Notes: generated by a model from the letters alone, not told the origin. A DNA stretch of 64,000 nucleotides from CALGSZ01 sp042408955 (GCA_042408955.1 JBHOQQ010000136.1:4834-68833); one strand, 5' to 3'. Shown: positions 45,447-55,073, numbered from the stretch's first letter. Made by a program: numbers and translations.

Positions 45447-47123
45447 GTGATTCAAAGCGCCATGCGCAGCGCAGTTTGGGATGGTGAGACGCTCTTGGGA
45501 GCCATGAGCGCCGCCGCGGCGGTGCTGGAGACAGAGAAAGGGACGATCAACGCACTGAATGTCTTCCCGGTTCCGGACGGGGACACCGGCACCAACATGG
45601 CACTCACGCTCCAATCGGCCTTAGAAGAAGCGACATCGCTCGCGCTTGACGAGGCCATTCACGCGGGTCAGGTGGCGAACCGTTTGGCTCGTGGCGCACT
45701 GATGGGCGCGCGTGGCAACTCCGGAGTCATTCTTTCGCAGATCTTTCGTGGTTTCGCCAGCGCCATCGCCGGCGCCGAGCGCATTGATGGCAGACAATTC
45801 GCCAGCGGATTGGCCGGCGCCACCGAGCTTGCCTACAAGGCGGTCATGGAGCCGGTAGAAGGTACCATGCTGACAGTGATTCGCGTCGCTGCCGAGCGAG
45901 CCGCGAGTTCCGCTCACGAGACGTCCGATTTGGCCGCCGTCTTATCCGCGGCGCATGCTGGCGCCCGTGAGGCGCTCGCCGAGACGCCGCATTTGCTTGC
46001 GATCTTGCGCCAAGCTGGTGTCGTCGATGCCGGTGGCAAAGGTCTCGTCACCATCTTCGAGGGATGGGAGCGCTTCGTCCGTGGTGATGTTCTCGAACGC
46101 TTTACGCACGCCAGCCCCGAAGCGCTCGTGGGTGAGATGGCGTTTCTGGATCACATTGACGATCTCCATGGCACCAATACCTTTGGATACTGCACGAACT
46201 TTATGATCTTTGGAGATCGCATGGATGTCGAACGCATTCGCACCGATCTGGTCCCCCTCGGCACATCAACGGTCATCGTTGGTGATGACGACATAGTTAA
46301 AGTGCATATCCACACGACCAATCCGGGCCGGGTACTTGAGGTCGCCATTCTTCACGGTGAGCTCGGGCAAATCAAGATCGACAACATGAGCGCCCAGACT
46401 CGAGACCTGCGAGCGGCGCGGGAAGCGCGCAAAAGTGCCGCCCACGCGCTCCGCGTCTCTCCAGTGGGCAAGCAGGCGGTGCTTGCCGTCGCATCAGGAG
46501 AGGGTCTCATCCGAGCGCTGCTCGACATGGGTGCGACCGGGATCATCCCCGGCGGGCAGACCATGAACCCGAGCATCGAAGAGCTTCTTGCCGCCGTGCA
46601 TGACGCTCCCACCCAGGACGTCATTCTGCTGCCCAACAATCCCAACATCTTGCTAGCAGCGCATCATGTGACGCAATTGACGACAAAGCGCGTCCGGGTC
46701 GTTCCATCTCGCTCGATTCCTCAAGCCCTTGCCGCACTGACCGCATTCAACGTCAATGCCGACCTTGACCGGAACGCGCGCGCCATGACGGACGCGCTCG
46801 ACTCGGTTTGCACAATCGAAATCGCCCGTGCTGACAAGGATGCATCCATCAACGGCGTACAGGTGCGTCAGGGCGATGCCATCGCGCTCGTCAACGATGC
46901 ACTCGTCGCAAGCCATGAGAACGAGCATGAGGCAGTGTTCCAGGCACTTCCTCATTGCTCACCAGAAACCGCGGAACTCCTGACAATTTTCGCTGGTGCA
47001 GACGCGGATCCAGCTGACCTGCACGTTCTTGCGTCCGCCATCAAGGAGCGCTACCCAGGACTCGAGGTTCAAATGCATCCCGGCGGCCAGCCACATTACC
47101 GATACATCATTTCGGTTGAATAA
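45447..47123 (+). CDS. fakA: Fatty acid kinase, catalytic subunit FakA (DhaL/DAK2 domain)
   Basis: A 558-residue kinase that phosphorylates fatty acids bound to FakB proteins, feeding phospholipid synthesis. The N-terminal DhaL domain shows NVFPVPDGDTGTNM (metal-binding aspartates) and ALMGARGNSGVILSQIFRGFA; the middle and C-terminal parts match the FakA/YloV family (GYCTNFMIFGD..., VVPSRSIPQALAALTAFN). The GTG start has AAAGGAG six bases upstream. Two fakB genes follow immediately, which confirms the pathway. Confidence 0.9.
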   Translation: MIQSAMRSAVWDGETLLGAMSAAAAVLETEKGTINALNVFPVPDGDTGTNMALTLQSALEEATSLALDEAIHAGQVANRLARGALMGARGNSGVILSQIFRGFASAIAGAERIDGRQFASGLAGATELAYKAVMEPVEGTMLTVIRVAAERAASSAHETSDLAAVLSAAHAGAREALAETPHLLAILRQAGVVDAGGKGLVTIFEGWERFVRGDVLERFTHASPEALVGEMAFLDHIDDLHGTNTFGYCTNFMIFGDRMDVERIRTDLVPLGTSTVIVGDDDIVKVHIHTTNPGRVLEVAILHGELGQIKIDNMSAQTRDLRAAREARKSAAHALRVSPVGKQAVLAVASGEGLIRALLDMGATGIIPGGQTMNPSIEELLAAVHDAPTQDVILLPNNPNILLAAHHVTQLTTKRVRVVPSRSIPQALAALTAFNVNADLDRNARAMTDALDSVCTIEIARADKDASINGVQVRQGDAIALVNDALVASHENEHEAVFQALPHCSPETAELLTIFAGADADPADLHVLASAIKERYPGLEVQMHPGGQPHYRYIISVE

Positions 47124-47152
47124 CGGATACACCCGGTTCGGGAGACTCAGAC

Positions 47153-47995
47153 GTGCCACGCATTGCCGTCGTTACTGATAGCACCGCCGACCTGCCGCCC
47201 GCGCTCAGCGAACCGCTCGGCATCAGGGTTGTGCCCCTCAACGTCCACTTCGGGGAGCAGGTCTTTCGTGATCAGGTAGATCTCTCCACGGCGGCGTTTA
47301 TGGAGCGCCTCACGAGCTCAGCCGTGCTTCCGAAGACGTCGCAGCCATCCCCGGGCGCATTTGCCGACGTCTACGAAGCTCTTGCCAAGGATCACGATGG
47401 GATCATCTCGATCCACATCTCGGGAAGGCTCAGCGGCACCGTGCAGTCAGCCCAGCTTGCCAAGACACAGATTGCCACGCCTATCCCAATCGAGGTGATT
47501 GACTCCCGCAACGTATCGCTCGGGCTGGGGCTGCAAGTCTTGCGCGCCGCCGAGCTGGCAAGTAGTGGACTCGATGTCGAGCACGTGGCAAGGCAGTTGC
47601 GAAATGAGATCAACCGTTATCACCTCGTGTTCTTCGTTGACACGCTAGAGTACCTCCAACGCGGTGGCCGGATTGGCCGGGCGGCCGCGCTGGCTGGGTC
47701 GGTGCTCCGGCTGAAACCGGTCCTGCGCATCGAGGACGGACAGGTCGTTCCGCATGAGCGCACCCGCACGCGCGCCCGGGCCATCGCTGCGCTTGAGCAG
47801 TTTGTGCGGTCGTTGCCGCGGGTCAATCGCCTGGCGGTGGTCCACAGCACCTCGCCGGACGACGCCGAGCGCTTAGCTGCCTCTCTTGGCCCGCTGACAC
47901 CCAACGACCCACCGATCGTTGCTACGTTTGGACCGGTGGTGGCAACCCACGCGGGACCAGGAGCCGTCGGCGTCATCGCCTACGAGGGAGAGTAG
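47153..47995 (+). CDS. fakB: Fatty-acid-binding protein FakB (DegV family), first copy
   Basis: A 280-residue DegV protein that carries a fatty acid to FakA for phosphorylation. Diagnostic residues: VVTDSTADLPP, HVSGRL-type stretch SIHISGRLSGTVQSAQLA, DSRNVSLGLGL and LEYLQRGGRIGRAAALAGSVLRLKPVL. GTG start with GGGAG upstream. It is 29 bases downstream of fakA. Two copies in a row suggest different fatty-acid preference. Confidence 0.9.
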   Translation: MPRIAVVTDSTADLPPALSEPLGIRVVPLNVHFGEQVFRDQVDLSTAAFMERLTSSAVLPKTSQPSPGAFADVYEALAKDHDGIISIHISGRLSGTVQSAQLAKTQIATPIPIEVIDSRNVSLGLGLQVLRAAELASSGLDVEHVARQLRNEINRYHLVFFVDTLEYLQRGGRIGRAAALAGSVLRLKPVLRIEDGQVVPHERTRTRARAIAALEQFVRSLPRVNRLAVVHSTSPDDAERLAASLGPLTPNDPPIVATFGPVVATHAGPGAVGVIAYEGE

Positions 47996-48001
47996 GACGA
48001 A

Positions 48002-48865
48002 ATGGCCACTGCTACGCGCGCGGTCAGCGTTGTTGTTGACTCCACCGCCGATGTTCCACGAAACCTCGCTGAGGGGTTGGGGCTCAAGGTCGTGCCCCTG
48101 CTCGTCCGCTTCGGAGACCAGACATATCGCGATGGCGTCGATTTGGACCCCGATGGGTTTTTGCGTTTGCTCACCTCGATGCCCGGCTTGCCTCAAACCT
48201 CCCAGCCGCCAGCCACCGCATTCGAACAAGCATTCCGGACGGCGGTGGACGCCGGACATGACGTCGTCTGCCTCACGATCGCCAGCCGCCTTTCCGGCAC
48301 CTATAACTCCGCGCGCCTCGCCGCCGAGGCGGTGGACGCATCCCGTATCCGCATCATCGACTCCGGCACGCTGACGATGCATCTCGGGTGGAGCGCAATC
48401 GCCGCCGCCCGCGCCGCGCGCGACGGGGCCGGCGCCGAAGATGTTGCGAACATCGCCGTCGCTACCCTCCAACGGACAAGGCTGTACGCGCTCCTGGAGA
48501 CTCTTGATTATGTCTATCGGGGCGGTCGCATCGGACGCGCCGCGCAACTCGTCGGCTCGATGCTCAGCATCAAGCCAATCTTGACCGTGCAAGATGGTGA
48601 GGTGGTACCGCTTGAGCGCGTGCGCACGTGGCGAAAGGCGATGGAACGCCTTGTGGAACTCACGCGGCAGGACGCCCCTCTCGAATCGCTCGCGATCATG
48701 CACGTCAGCAATCTCGTGGCTGCGCAGGAAATAGCTGACCGCCTCGCGGATCTGCTGCCCAGCGACCGCATGTTGATCACTCAGGCAGGACCGGTGATTG
48801 CCACCTACGCCGGCCCCGGCGCGGTCGGCGCCGTACCGCTGCTCGCCCGGCCAGCAACGTCATGA
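48002..48865 (+). CDS. fakB: Fatty-acid-binding protein FakB (DegV family), second copy
   Basis: A 287-residue DegV protein, clearly related to its neighbour but not identical: VVVDSTADVPRNL, TIASRLSGTYNSARLA, DSGTLTMHLG and LDYVYRGGRIGRAAQLVGSMLSIKPIL. It follows the first copy by six bases. In bacteria with two FakB proteins, one usually prefers saturated and the other unsaturated fatty acids; which is which cannot be told here. Confidence 0.9.
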   Translation: MATATRAVSVVVDSTADVPRNLAEGLGLKVVPLLVRFGDQTYRDGVDLDPDGFLRLLTSMPGLPQTSQPPATAFEQAFRTAVDAGHDVVCLTIASRLSGTYNSARLAAEAVDASRIRIIDSGTLTMHLGWSAIAAARAARDGAGAEDVANIAVATLQRTRLYALLETLDYVYRGGRIGRAAQLVGSMLSIKPILTVQDGEVVPLERVRTWRKAMERLVELTRQDAPLESLAIMHVSNLVAAQEIADRLADLLPSDRMLITQAGPVIATYAGPGAVGAVPLLARPATS

Positions 48866-49002
48866 CGTCCAAAAGCGCACCCCTGTTCGGCTACACTTGG
48901 ATCAACGCGGGCGGCTGAACCCCGGCCAGCCGTGATTGCGCAACGCGGGCGGCGTCCCACTCCCGCTCATGCGTCGCACTCTGCTGAAAGGCAGGGTAAC
49001 GA

Positions 49003-51489
49003 TTGAAGCACAGGCGATCAACGATCACATCAGCGGCGGATACTCCCGATATTATCGAGAGCGCGCTCGAAACCTTGCGGCGAGAGTGGCGTGATGGCTG
49101 CACCGGCCGCACCATTCGGCTCGCCACAGCTATCATCGCCCGCTTGCACGCGAGCGCGGCCTCTCACGAAGCCGGTATCCGGCTAGCGGCCGTTGAGAAG
49201 CGACTGCAGGACTATGTGCAGCTTCCGGCGGAGCGGCGCCAGGATGAGCTGCGACAGATCGCGAACGAGCTCAAGGCGATCCGGCCATTGCTCAAACTTG
49301 CCGCCGAGCCAGCTCCGCCCATCGGCAAGTTGAACAGCGCCATCGCCCCAGGCCGTGCCCAGCCAGCCGCCAAGCCGTCGCGCGAGCGCTCTGCGGCCAC
49401 TGCCATCACGCCGCTTAACCCCGGCGATTCGGTTCGCGCGTTACCACGCGTCGGCGATGCGGTAGCACGCAAGCTGGCAAAGCTGAAGATTCAAACGGTC
49501 GAGGATGTCCTGCGCTTCGCGCCGCGGCTCCACATCGACTACTCCCGCACGGTCAAGATCGGCACGATCCTCGGTTTTCGCCAGCAAGAGGAGGTGACGA
49601 TCCGCGGCAGGGTCGTGGACGTGAAAACCTTTCCGGGACCACCCCCGCGCGTGCAGGTGCGCCTGGCCGACGAGACCGGATGGATTAAGATCACCTGGTT
49701 CAACACGTTCGTCGCCAAGCAGCTTGCCGTGGGAGATGAAATCGCGGTGAGTGGCCGGCTGGAATGGGGATTCGGCGCACTCTCTCTCACGAACCCAGAA
49801 TGGGAAAAGGTCGGCGGCCCATCCCTCTCGACCGGGCGGCTCACGCCGGTTTATCGCACCACCGAGGGGCTGGCGCAGAAAACCCTTCGCAGTCTAACGC
49901 GAGCCGCCCTCGACGCAACGCGCTCAACGGTAAAGGAGTACCTTCCGCCCGAAATTCTCGGGCAGTTCAACCTGCTGCCGCTGCGCTCCGCCTACGAGCA
50001 GCTTCACTATCCCGATTCGTGGTCATCGCTGGAGCAGGCACAGCGGCGCTTCGCGTTTGAAGACCTGTTTCTGCTTCAGTTGGAGTACGTGCGCCGGAAG
50101 CGCGAGCGCCTCGCAACCGGCGGTATTCCCATTCCGATTGACCGCGACGTGTTGGAGCGCTTTCTCACGTCGCTGCCATTTCGGCTGACCGATGCCCAGC
50201 GGCGTGCTCTGGATGAGATACTGGCTGATCTCGCCCAACCCCGGCCCATGACGCGATTGCTGCAAGGTGACGTGGGGAGCGGTAAAACGGTTGTTGCCGC
50301 TGCCGCAGCGCTGCTCACTGTCAGGGCTGGTTATCAGGTCGGCGTGCTGGCGCCGACGGAGATCCTTGCCGAGCAGCACTTCCATAACTTCCGAGGTTTA
50401 TACGCCGGTCTTCCTAGATCCGACCGGCCTGAGGTGGCGCTCCTGACAGGGAGCACGCGCCCGGCGGAGCGGCGGACGATTGTCGCCGGCTTGGAAACTG
50501 GTGTTGTTCAGGTGCTGGTTGGCACTCACGCCATTATTCAAGAGGACGTGCCTCTCCCCCGCATCGGTCTCGCCATCATTGACGAGCAGCATCGCTTCGG
50601 GGTACGGCAGCGCGCCGAGCTCGCGACCAAGGCGAAGGGCTTGCCACCGCACATCCTGTCCATGACCGCAACGCCGATCCCGCGCACGCTCAACATGGTG
50701 CTCAATGGCGATCTTGATGTCTCGATCATTGATGCATTGCCACCAGGCCGCATCCCGATTGAAACGCGACGCTACTTCGGAGACGAGCGCCAGCGTGCCT
50801 ACGACTTGGTACGCGAGGAGATTCGCAAGGGACATCAGGTATTTGTGATTTGCCCACTCGTTGAAGAATCGGAGGCCACGGAAGCCAAGGCGGCACTTGC
50901 CGAGGCCGAGCGCCTTCAGCGCGACGTCTTTCCCGAGTTCAGGATCGCCGTGTTGCATGGCCGGATGCCGGGCCGGGAAAAAGACCGCATCATGACCGCC
51001 TTCCGCGACCATGAGGCCGACATCCTCGTCTCAACCTCGGTGATCGAGGTCGGTATTGACGTGCCCAACGCGACGGTGATGATGATCGAGGGCGCGGACC
51101 GGTTTGGTCTTGCCCAGCTTCATCAATTCCGCGGGCGCGTTGGCCGGGGCGGCAAAAAGTCGTACTGCTTGCTTCTCGCCGATGAGGCGACGCCGGAGGC
51201 CGAAACCAGGCTCGACATGATGGTGCAATCGAACGACGGCTTCGTGCTAGCGGAGAAAGACTTGGAGCTTCGAGGGCCTGGCGATTTTATCGGGACACGG
51301 CAGAGCGGCTTACCCGCCATGACCTGGCTTGATAATACCTTTGACACCAGGCTGCTTGATGCGGCGCGGCAAGCGGCTGAGGGCCTGCTGAGCCGCGATC
51401 CCAAGCTGGAGCACCCGCAACACCAGGCGCTCAAGGCCCGGCTGCAGGCATTTTGGGCCGCTGCGGCACCCGATGTCCCGGCGTCGTAA
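49003..51489 (+). CDS. recG: ATP-dependent DNA helicase RecG
   Basis: An 828-residue helicase that remodels stalled replication forks and Holliday junctions. After about 135 residues of extra N-terminal sequence (helical, seen in RecG of several non-proteobacterial lineages), LPRVGDAVARKLAKLKIQTVEDVLRFAPRLHIDYS starts the wedge domain. Helicase motifs: LLQGDVGSGKTVVA, LAPTEILAEQH, IIDEQHRFGVRQR, SMTATPIPRTL and LHGRMPGREKD, then QFRGRVGRG. The start is a TTG preceded by GGCAGGG. It heads the recG-rsmD-coaD order common in many genomes. Confidence 0.95.
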   Translation: MKHRRSTITSAADTPDIIESALETLRREWRDGCTGRTIRLATAIIARLHASAASHEAGIRLAAVEKRLQDYVQLPAERRQDELRQIANELKAIRPLLKLAAEPAPPIGKLNSAIAPGRAQPAAKPSRERSAATAITPLNPGDSVRALPRVGDAVARKLAKLKIQTVEDVLRFAPRLHIDYSRTVKIGTILGFRQQEEVTIRGRVVDVKTFPGPPPRVQVRLADETGWIKITWFNTFVAKQLAVGDEIAVSGRLEWGFGALSLTNPEWEKVGGPSLSTGRLTPVYRTTEGLAQKTLRSLTRAALDATRSTVKEYLPPEILGQFNLLPLRSAYEQLHYPDSWSSLEQAQRRFAFEDLFLLQLEYVRRKRERLATGGIPIPIDRDVLERFLTSLPFRLTDAQRRALDEILADLAQPRPMTRLLQGDVGSGKTVVAAAAALLTVRAGYQVGVLAPTEILAEQHFHNFRGLYAGLPRSDRPEVALLTGSTRPAERRTIVAGLETGVVQVLVGTHAIIQEDVPLPRIGLAIIDEQHRFGVRQRAELATKAKGLPPHILSMTATPIPRTLNMVLNGDLDVSIIDALPPGRIPIETRRYFGDERQRAYDLVREEIRKGHQVFVICPLVEESEATEAKAALAEAERLQRDVFPEFRIAVLHGRMPGREKDRIMTAFRDHEADILVSTSVIEVGIDVPNATVMMIEGADRFGLAQLHQFRGRVGRGGKKSYCLLLADEATPEAETRLDMMVQSNDGFVLAEKDLELRGPGDFIGTRQSGLPAMTWLDNTFDTRLLDAARQAAEGLLSRDPKLEHPQHQALKARLQAFWAAAAPDVPAS

Positions 51490-51572
51490 GCCATCCCTGG
51501 CACAACGATGGGCCGAGACATGATTGGGGCGGGGTTGTCACGTCAGCATGATTCTGAGAGCGAGGGAGTCGC

Positions 51573-52259
51573 ATGCGGGTAATCGCCGGCGAGGCTAAGG
51601 GGCACATCTTGAAAGGCCCACCCAGCCCTGCCACACGTCCGATGACAGACAAAATTCGCCAGGCACTCTTCTCCACGCTCGCCTCGCTTGGGGTCATGCC
51701 GGAGCGCGTCCTCGATCTGTATGCCGGAACTGGCTCGATTGGGATTGAGGCACTCTCCCGCGGCGCGCGCTGGGCCGACTTTGTCGAGCAGAGCGCGGCG
51801 GCTTGCCGCGTCATTCGCGCCAACCTCGCTCACACGAAGTTCACCGACCGCGCCCGGGTGCATCAAGTTCCTGTCGCGTCTTTTTTGCAACGGAATGAGG
51901 CGCCTTACGATCTCATCATCATGGACCCGCCCTACGCCGATCCAGCGATCGTGCAGACCCTGGAGAAGGTCGCGGCGTCGCCATTGGTACAATCTGGCAC
52001 GGTGGTTGTGGTCGGTCATTCGCCGAGGGTATCACTGCCCGATACCGTGGGGCGGCTCATGCGGCTCCGCTTGCGCTGTCATGGTGATAGTTGCTTCTCG
52101 ATTTACGAAGCAGATGTCGAGAGCGCGCCCAGCGACAGCGCGGCGAGCGAAAGCGACGAGCCAGCAGCCGAGCGGGCACGCGCGTTGACGAAGGACACGC
52201 TGCATGAGGATCGCGATTTATCCCGGGAGCTTCGATCCCATCACGCTTGGGCACATTGA
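51573..52259 (+). CDS. rsmD: 16S rRNA (guanine966-N2)-methyltransferase RsmD
   Basis: A 228-residue SAM-dependent methyltransferase that modifies G966 of 16S rRNA. MRVIAGEAKGHILKGP, RPMTDKIRQALFSTL, DLYAGTGSIGIEALSRGA and the catalytic IIMDPPYADP (DPPY at 118-121) identify it. The usual fold ends near residue 185; the last 40 residues are an acidic/polar tail. This tail overlaps coaD by 56 bases, an unusually long same-strand overlap. Confidence 0.92.
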   Translation: MRVIAGEAKGHILKGPPSPATRPMTDKIRQALFSTLASLGVMPERVLDLYAGTGSIGIEALSRGARWADFVEQSAAACRVIRANLAHTKFTDRARVHQVPVASFLQRNEAPYDLIIMDPPYADPAIVQTLEKVAASPLVQSGTVVVVGHSPRVSLPDTVGRLMRLRLRCHGDSCFSIYEADVESAPSDSAASESDEPAAERARALTKDTLHEDRDLSRELRSHHAWAH

Positions 52260-52719
52260 CGTCGCAGAGCGCGCGGCCCGGCTCTTTGACCACGTCGTGG
52301 TTGCCATTTACCGGCAATCGGACAAACCCGGCGCACTCTTCACGATTGAAGAGCGCGTGGCACTGGCCAGAGACGCCCTGCGCCACATCCCGAACATCTC
52401 CGTTGACAGCTTCTCGGGCCTCACCGTAGAGTACGCCAGGGCGCGAGGGGCGGGGACCATCGTTCGCGGCCTGCGAGCGGTGTCTGACTTCGAGTATGAG
52501 TTTAAGCTCGCCCATATGAACGCGCATCTCGCGCCGGAGATCGAGGTCGTCTGTCTGATGACCTCCTCGCGTCACTCGTTCATCAGTTCGAGCTTGATTC
52601 GCGAAGTTGCCTCGCTCGGCGGCGACGTGGATGACCTTGTTCCGCCGAATGTCCGTGAGGCGCTCCGAGCCAAGTTTGCTCTCCGAGCCCGAGGCGCCGA
52701 CGGCAATCGGCCAGACTAG
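52204..52719 (+). CDS. coaD: Phosphopantetheine adenylyltransferase CoaD
   Basis: A 171-residue enzyme of coenzyme A synthesis, joining 4'-phosphopantetheine and ATP to dephospho-CoA. MRIAIYPGSFDPITLGHIDVAERA contains the TxGH nucleotidyltransferase motif (14-17) and RHSFISSSLIREVASLGGDV the C-terminal ISSS motif. The start lies inside the 3' end of rsmD; this coupling is common. Confidence 0.95.
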   Translation: MRIAIYPGSFDPITLGHIDVAERAARLFDHVVVAIYRQSDKPGALFTIEERVALARDALRHIPNISVDSFSGLTVEYARARGAGTIVRGLRAVSDFEYEFKLAHMNAHLAPEIEVVCLMTSSRHSFISSSLIREVASLGGDVDDLVPPNVREALRAKFALRARGADGNRPD

Positions 52720-52845
52720 CGTGACAAACGGATGGCACATCGTGGATCATCATTCCCAGCCAAGTCAACCGGCGAGCGATCCAACCGTCGCTCGCCCCGT
52801 GCTGAGCATCTAACGCCCAGCGTTGCCTCTGGAGCGCCTCAACGC

Positions 52846-53355
52846 ATGCACGAGGACGACGAACCGACCGACGACGGCACTGTTGACATCTTGTATCTCA
52901 TTGACAAGCTGGAAATGCTTGTCGGTGAGGGAAAGCGCGTGCCCTTCAGCGGGCGCGTCATGGTCGAGGAGAGTGAGTTTCTGGACCTCGTGGAGCAGCT
53001 TCGCTTCGCGGTCCCCAATGAGATCAAGCAGGCGCAACGCGTGATTCGCGAGCGCGAGCGCATTATCGCTGAGGCACAAGAGGACGCGGCGAAGATCATC
53101 GAGACGGCCCGCAAGCGCGCGGAATACCTCGTGTCGGAGGAGGGCATTCTCAACGAGGCGCGGCAGCAGAGCGAAGAGATTTTGCGCATGGCCGATGAGC
53201 GCCGCCGCCGCGCCAAGGGCGAGATCGACGTCTACGCGATGCAGCAATTCAATCGCGTGGAGGAGGCTCTGCGTGAGGGTTTGGAGATCATCGATAACGC
53301 GGTTCGGGAAACCGTCGACGCTCTGAACCGGGCAAAAAGCGCCATCGGGCAATAA
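52846..53355 (+). CDS. Coiled-coil protein downstream of coaD, function unknown
   Basis: A 169-residue protein. Residues about 9-55 form a compact N-terminal part (VDILYLIDKLEMLVGEGKRVPFSGRVMVEESEFLDLVEQLRFAVP), followed by a long heptad-rich coiled coil (IKQAQRVIRERERIIAEAQEDAAKIIETARKRAEYLV...). It resembles the ATP-synthase-b/DivIVA-like proteins that often follow coaD in Gram-positive and Chloroflexi genomes. ATG at 52846 has GGAG ten bases upstream. Function not established. Confidence 0.7.
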   Translation: MHEDDEPTDDGTVDILYLIDKLEMLVGEGKRVPFSGRVMVEESEFLDLVEQLRFAVPNEIKQAQRVIRERERIIAEAQEDAAKIIETARKRAEYLVSEEGILNEARQQSEEILRMADERRRRAKGEIDVYAMQQFNRVEEALREGLEIIDNAVRETVDALNRAKSAIGQ

Positions 53356-53717
53356 TCCCGGATCTTCCCAGTCCGCCCAGACACGTGATCGCTCGGCGCG
53401 GCGTCACCATTCGCGCGGAGCGCAACGCAGCGTGTCTGTGCTCACGCAATCGTGAACAGCGTCGTGACCGCTCCCGTGCTGGTGCCGCCTGGCGTTCCTT
53501 CGCTGGTGCCTGGCGCACCGTCACCGGATCATGCACGCGCGGCGCCCCCTGTCGTCATCACGCTCGCGCAGCGCGGGATGACGGGGCGGCAGGGGCGGGC
53601 ACGGCACCGGCGCTGGCCAGCGGGCGACGCTCTCCTTGCAACGCGAGATCCTGAGGGCATGCACGGCGTAAGCACTGCTCGACTGGAGGAGCGCCGCGGG
53701 TTATTCAGCCCAGCAGC
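53356..53717. other. Intergenic region before fixC
   Basis: No supported gene on either strand; in particular no ferredoxin-like FixX with its cysteine pattern was found. It contains the hairpin repeat at 53553-53583. Confidence 0.5.
53553..53583. repeat. REP-like hairpin repeat
   Basis: CGTCATC (53553-53559) and GATGACG (53577-53583) flank a GC-rich centre with further GCGC complementarity. The pattern resembles dispersed REP-type palindromes containing GTCATC/GATGAC ends. Only one copy is in the window, so dispersal is not shown here. Confidence 0.4.
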
Positions 53718-55010
53718 CTAGCGAAATGCCCGAAGCATGCCGAACGCATCGCTCAGCAACTGGCGCTTCGGCACCGAGCGGATCATCCGAGCGATGTTCT
53801 GCTGCTTTTCCTTCTTTGGCTTGCCGTCAACGGTCAGGTACTCACGGGCGATCTCCGACGCGATCTTCGGATAATCGCGCAGAAGATGGGGCCGGGCATG
53901 CGCGAACGGCGTGACCCTGCGGATCTTGCGCAGGTCCTTCAGGATAACGCTCTCATCCAGCAGCTCCCAATACCGCGAGAGCCGCGCGGCGGAAAAGTCG
54001 TTCTTTGATTTTGCTTCGATAATCGCTTGCGCGGCTAAGCGCCCTGAGATCATTGCTAAGTTGGCGCCCTCACGGTTCAACGGATTCACCAAGCCAGCCG
54101 CATCGCCGACAACCACCACGCCATCAGCAAAGACCCGTGGCAGCCGGTCATAGCCACCCTCAGGGATGAGATGCGCGGAGTACTCGATCGTTTCTCCGCC
54201 CTCCAGCAGTGGCGCAATCGCCGGGTGTCGCTTGAAATGATCGAGCATGTCGTTGACGTTGATCCCGCTCGTGATCAAATCGTGCAGCAGCGCGCCCGTA
54301 CCGATGGAGATCGAAGACTTGTTGGTGTAGATGAATCCATAGCCGAGAAGTCCGCGCGTCGACTCCCCGAAAATCTCGTACGCGGCTCCTAATCCAGAGG
54401 GAAGCTGGAAGCGGTCCTCGATCTTCTCCGCTGGCAGCGCGATGAGCTCCTTGGCCACCAACGCTTGTTCGATCGGCTCCCATTCCCGGTGCAAGCCCGC
54501 GCGCTGAGCGAGCAGGGAGTTCGCTCCATCAGCCAAAACGACACAGTGCGCGTAAAGCTCCCCATCCGGCTCGCCGGTCGTCACGCCCACGACCCGCCCA
54601 TCATCCCAGAGCAGGTCTGTGACCGTGAACTCCGGATAAACTTCTGCACCAGCCTCTTCCGCCTTTGTCGCGTACCACCGGTCGAATTCCGCCCGGAGCA
54701 CCGAATAGGCGTTATATGGCGGCTCCGCGAAGCGCATCGAGCGGTACACCCCGCCAAGGAGCGCATCCTCGGTGAGCATCAGGTAACGCTGCTCGATGAT
54801 GGGGCGCTCCAGCGGAGCTTCGGCCTCAAAGCCAGGGCACATCTCCTCGGTCGGCTGGCGATACAGAATGCCGCCGGAGACGTTCTTCGCGCCAGGATAT
54901 TGCCCCCGTTCCAGCACAACGGTGGACAGCCCCGCAGCCGCCAGTTCCTTGGCAGCTGTGATCCCGGCAGGTCCCGCCCCAACGACAATGGCGTCAAACC
55001 GCTCGTCCAC
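53718..55010 (-). CDS. fixC: FixC-type electron-transfer flavoprotein-quinone oxidoreductase
   Basis: A 430-residue FAD protein that takes electrons from the FixAB flavoprotein and passes them to quinone. N-terminal VVGAGPAGITAAKELAAAGLSTVVLERGQYPGAKNVSGG is the FAD-binding and FixC signature; VVVVGDAAGLVNPLNREGANLAM is the second FAD motif. Unlike mitochondrial ETF-QO it has no C-terminal 4Fe-4S domain; in fixABCX operons this role falls to FixX. Here no fixX follows. Last gene of the beta-oxidation operon. Confidence 0.88.
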   Translation of the reverse strand: MDERFDAIVVGAGPAGITAAKELAAAGLSTVVLERGQYPGAKNVSGGILYRQPTEEMCPGFEAEAPLERPIIEQRYLMLTEDALLGGVYRSMRFAEPPYNAYSVLRAEFDRWYATKAEEAGAEVYPEFTVTDLLWDDGRVVGVTTGEPDGELYAHCVVLADGANSLLAQRAGLHREWEPIEQALVAKELIALPAEKIEDRFQLPSGLGAAYEIFGESTRGLLGYGFIYTNKSSISIGTGALLHDLITSGINVNDMLDHFKRHPAIAPLLEGGETIEYSAHLIPEGGYDRLPRVFADGVVVVGDAAGLVNPLNREGANLAMISGRLAAQAIIEAKSKNDFSAARLSRYWELLDESVILKDLRKIRRVTPFAHARPHLLRDYPKIASEIAREYLTVDGKPKKEKQQNIARMIRSVPKRQLLSDAFGMLRAFR

Positions 55011-55073
55011 CGCTCCCTCGCTCCCTGTAGTCTCCGTGCTGGTCCACCATCGTGGACCAGAATGAGACGGCTC

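Noticed and set aside
53452..53721. 89-codon frame between the coiled-coil gene and fixC
   Set aside because: Spans the hairpin repeat, Val/Pro/Ala/Arg-rich, no ribosome-binding site; also checked and rejected as a possible fixX because it lacks cysteines.
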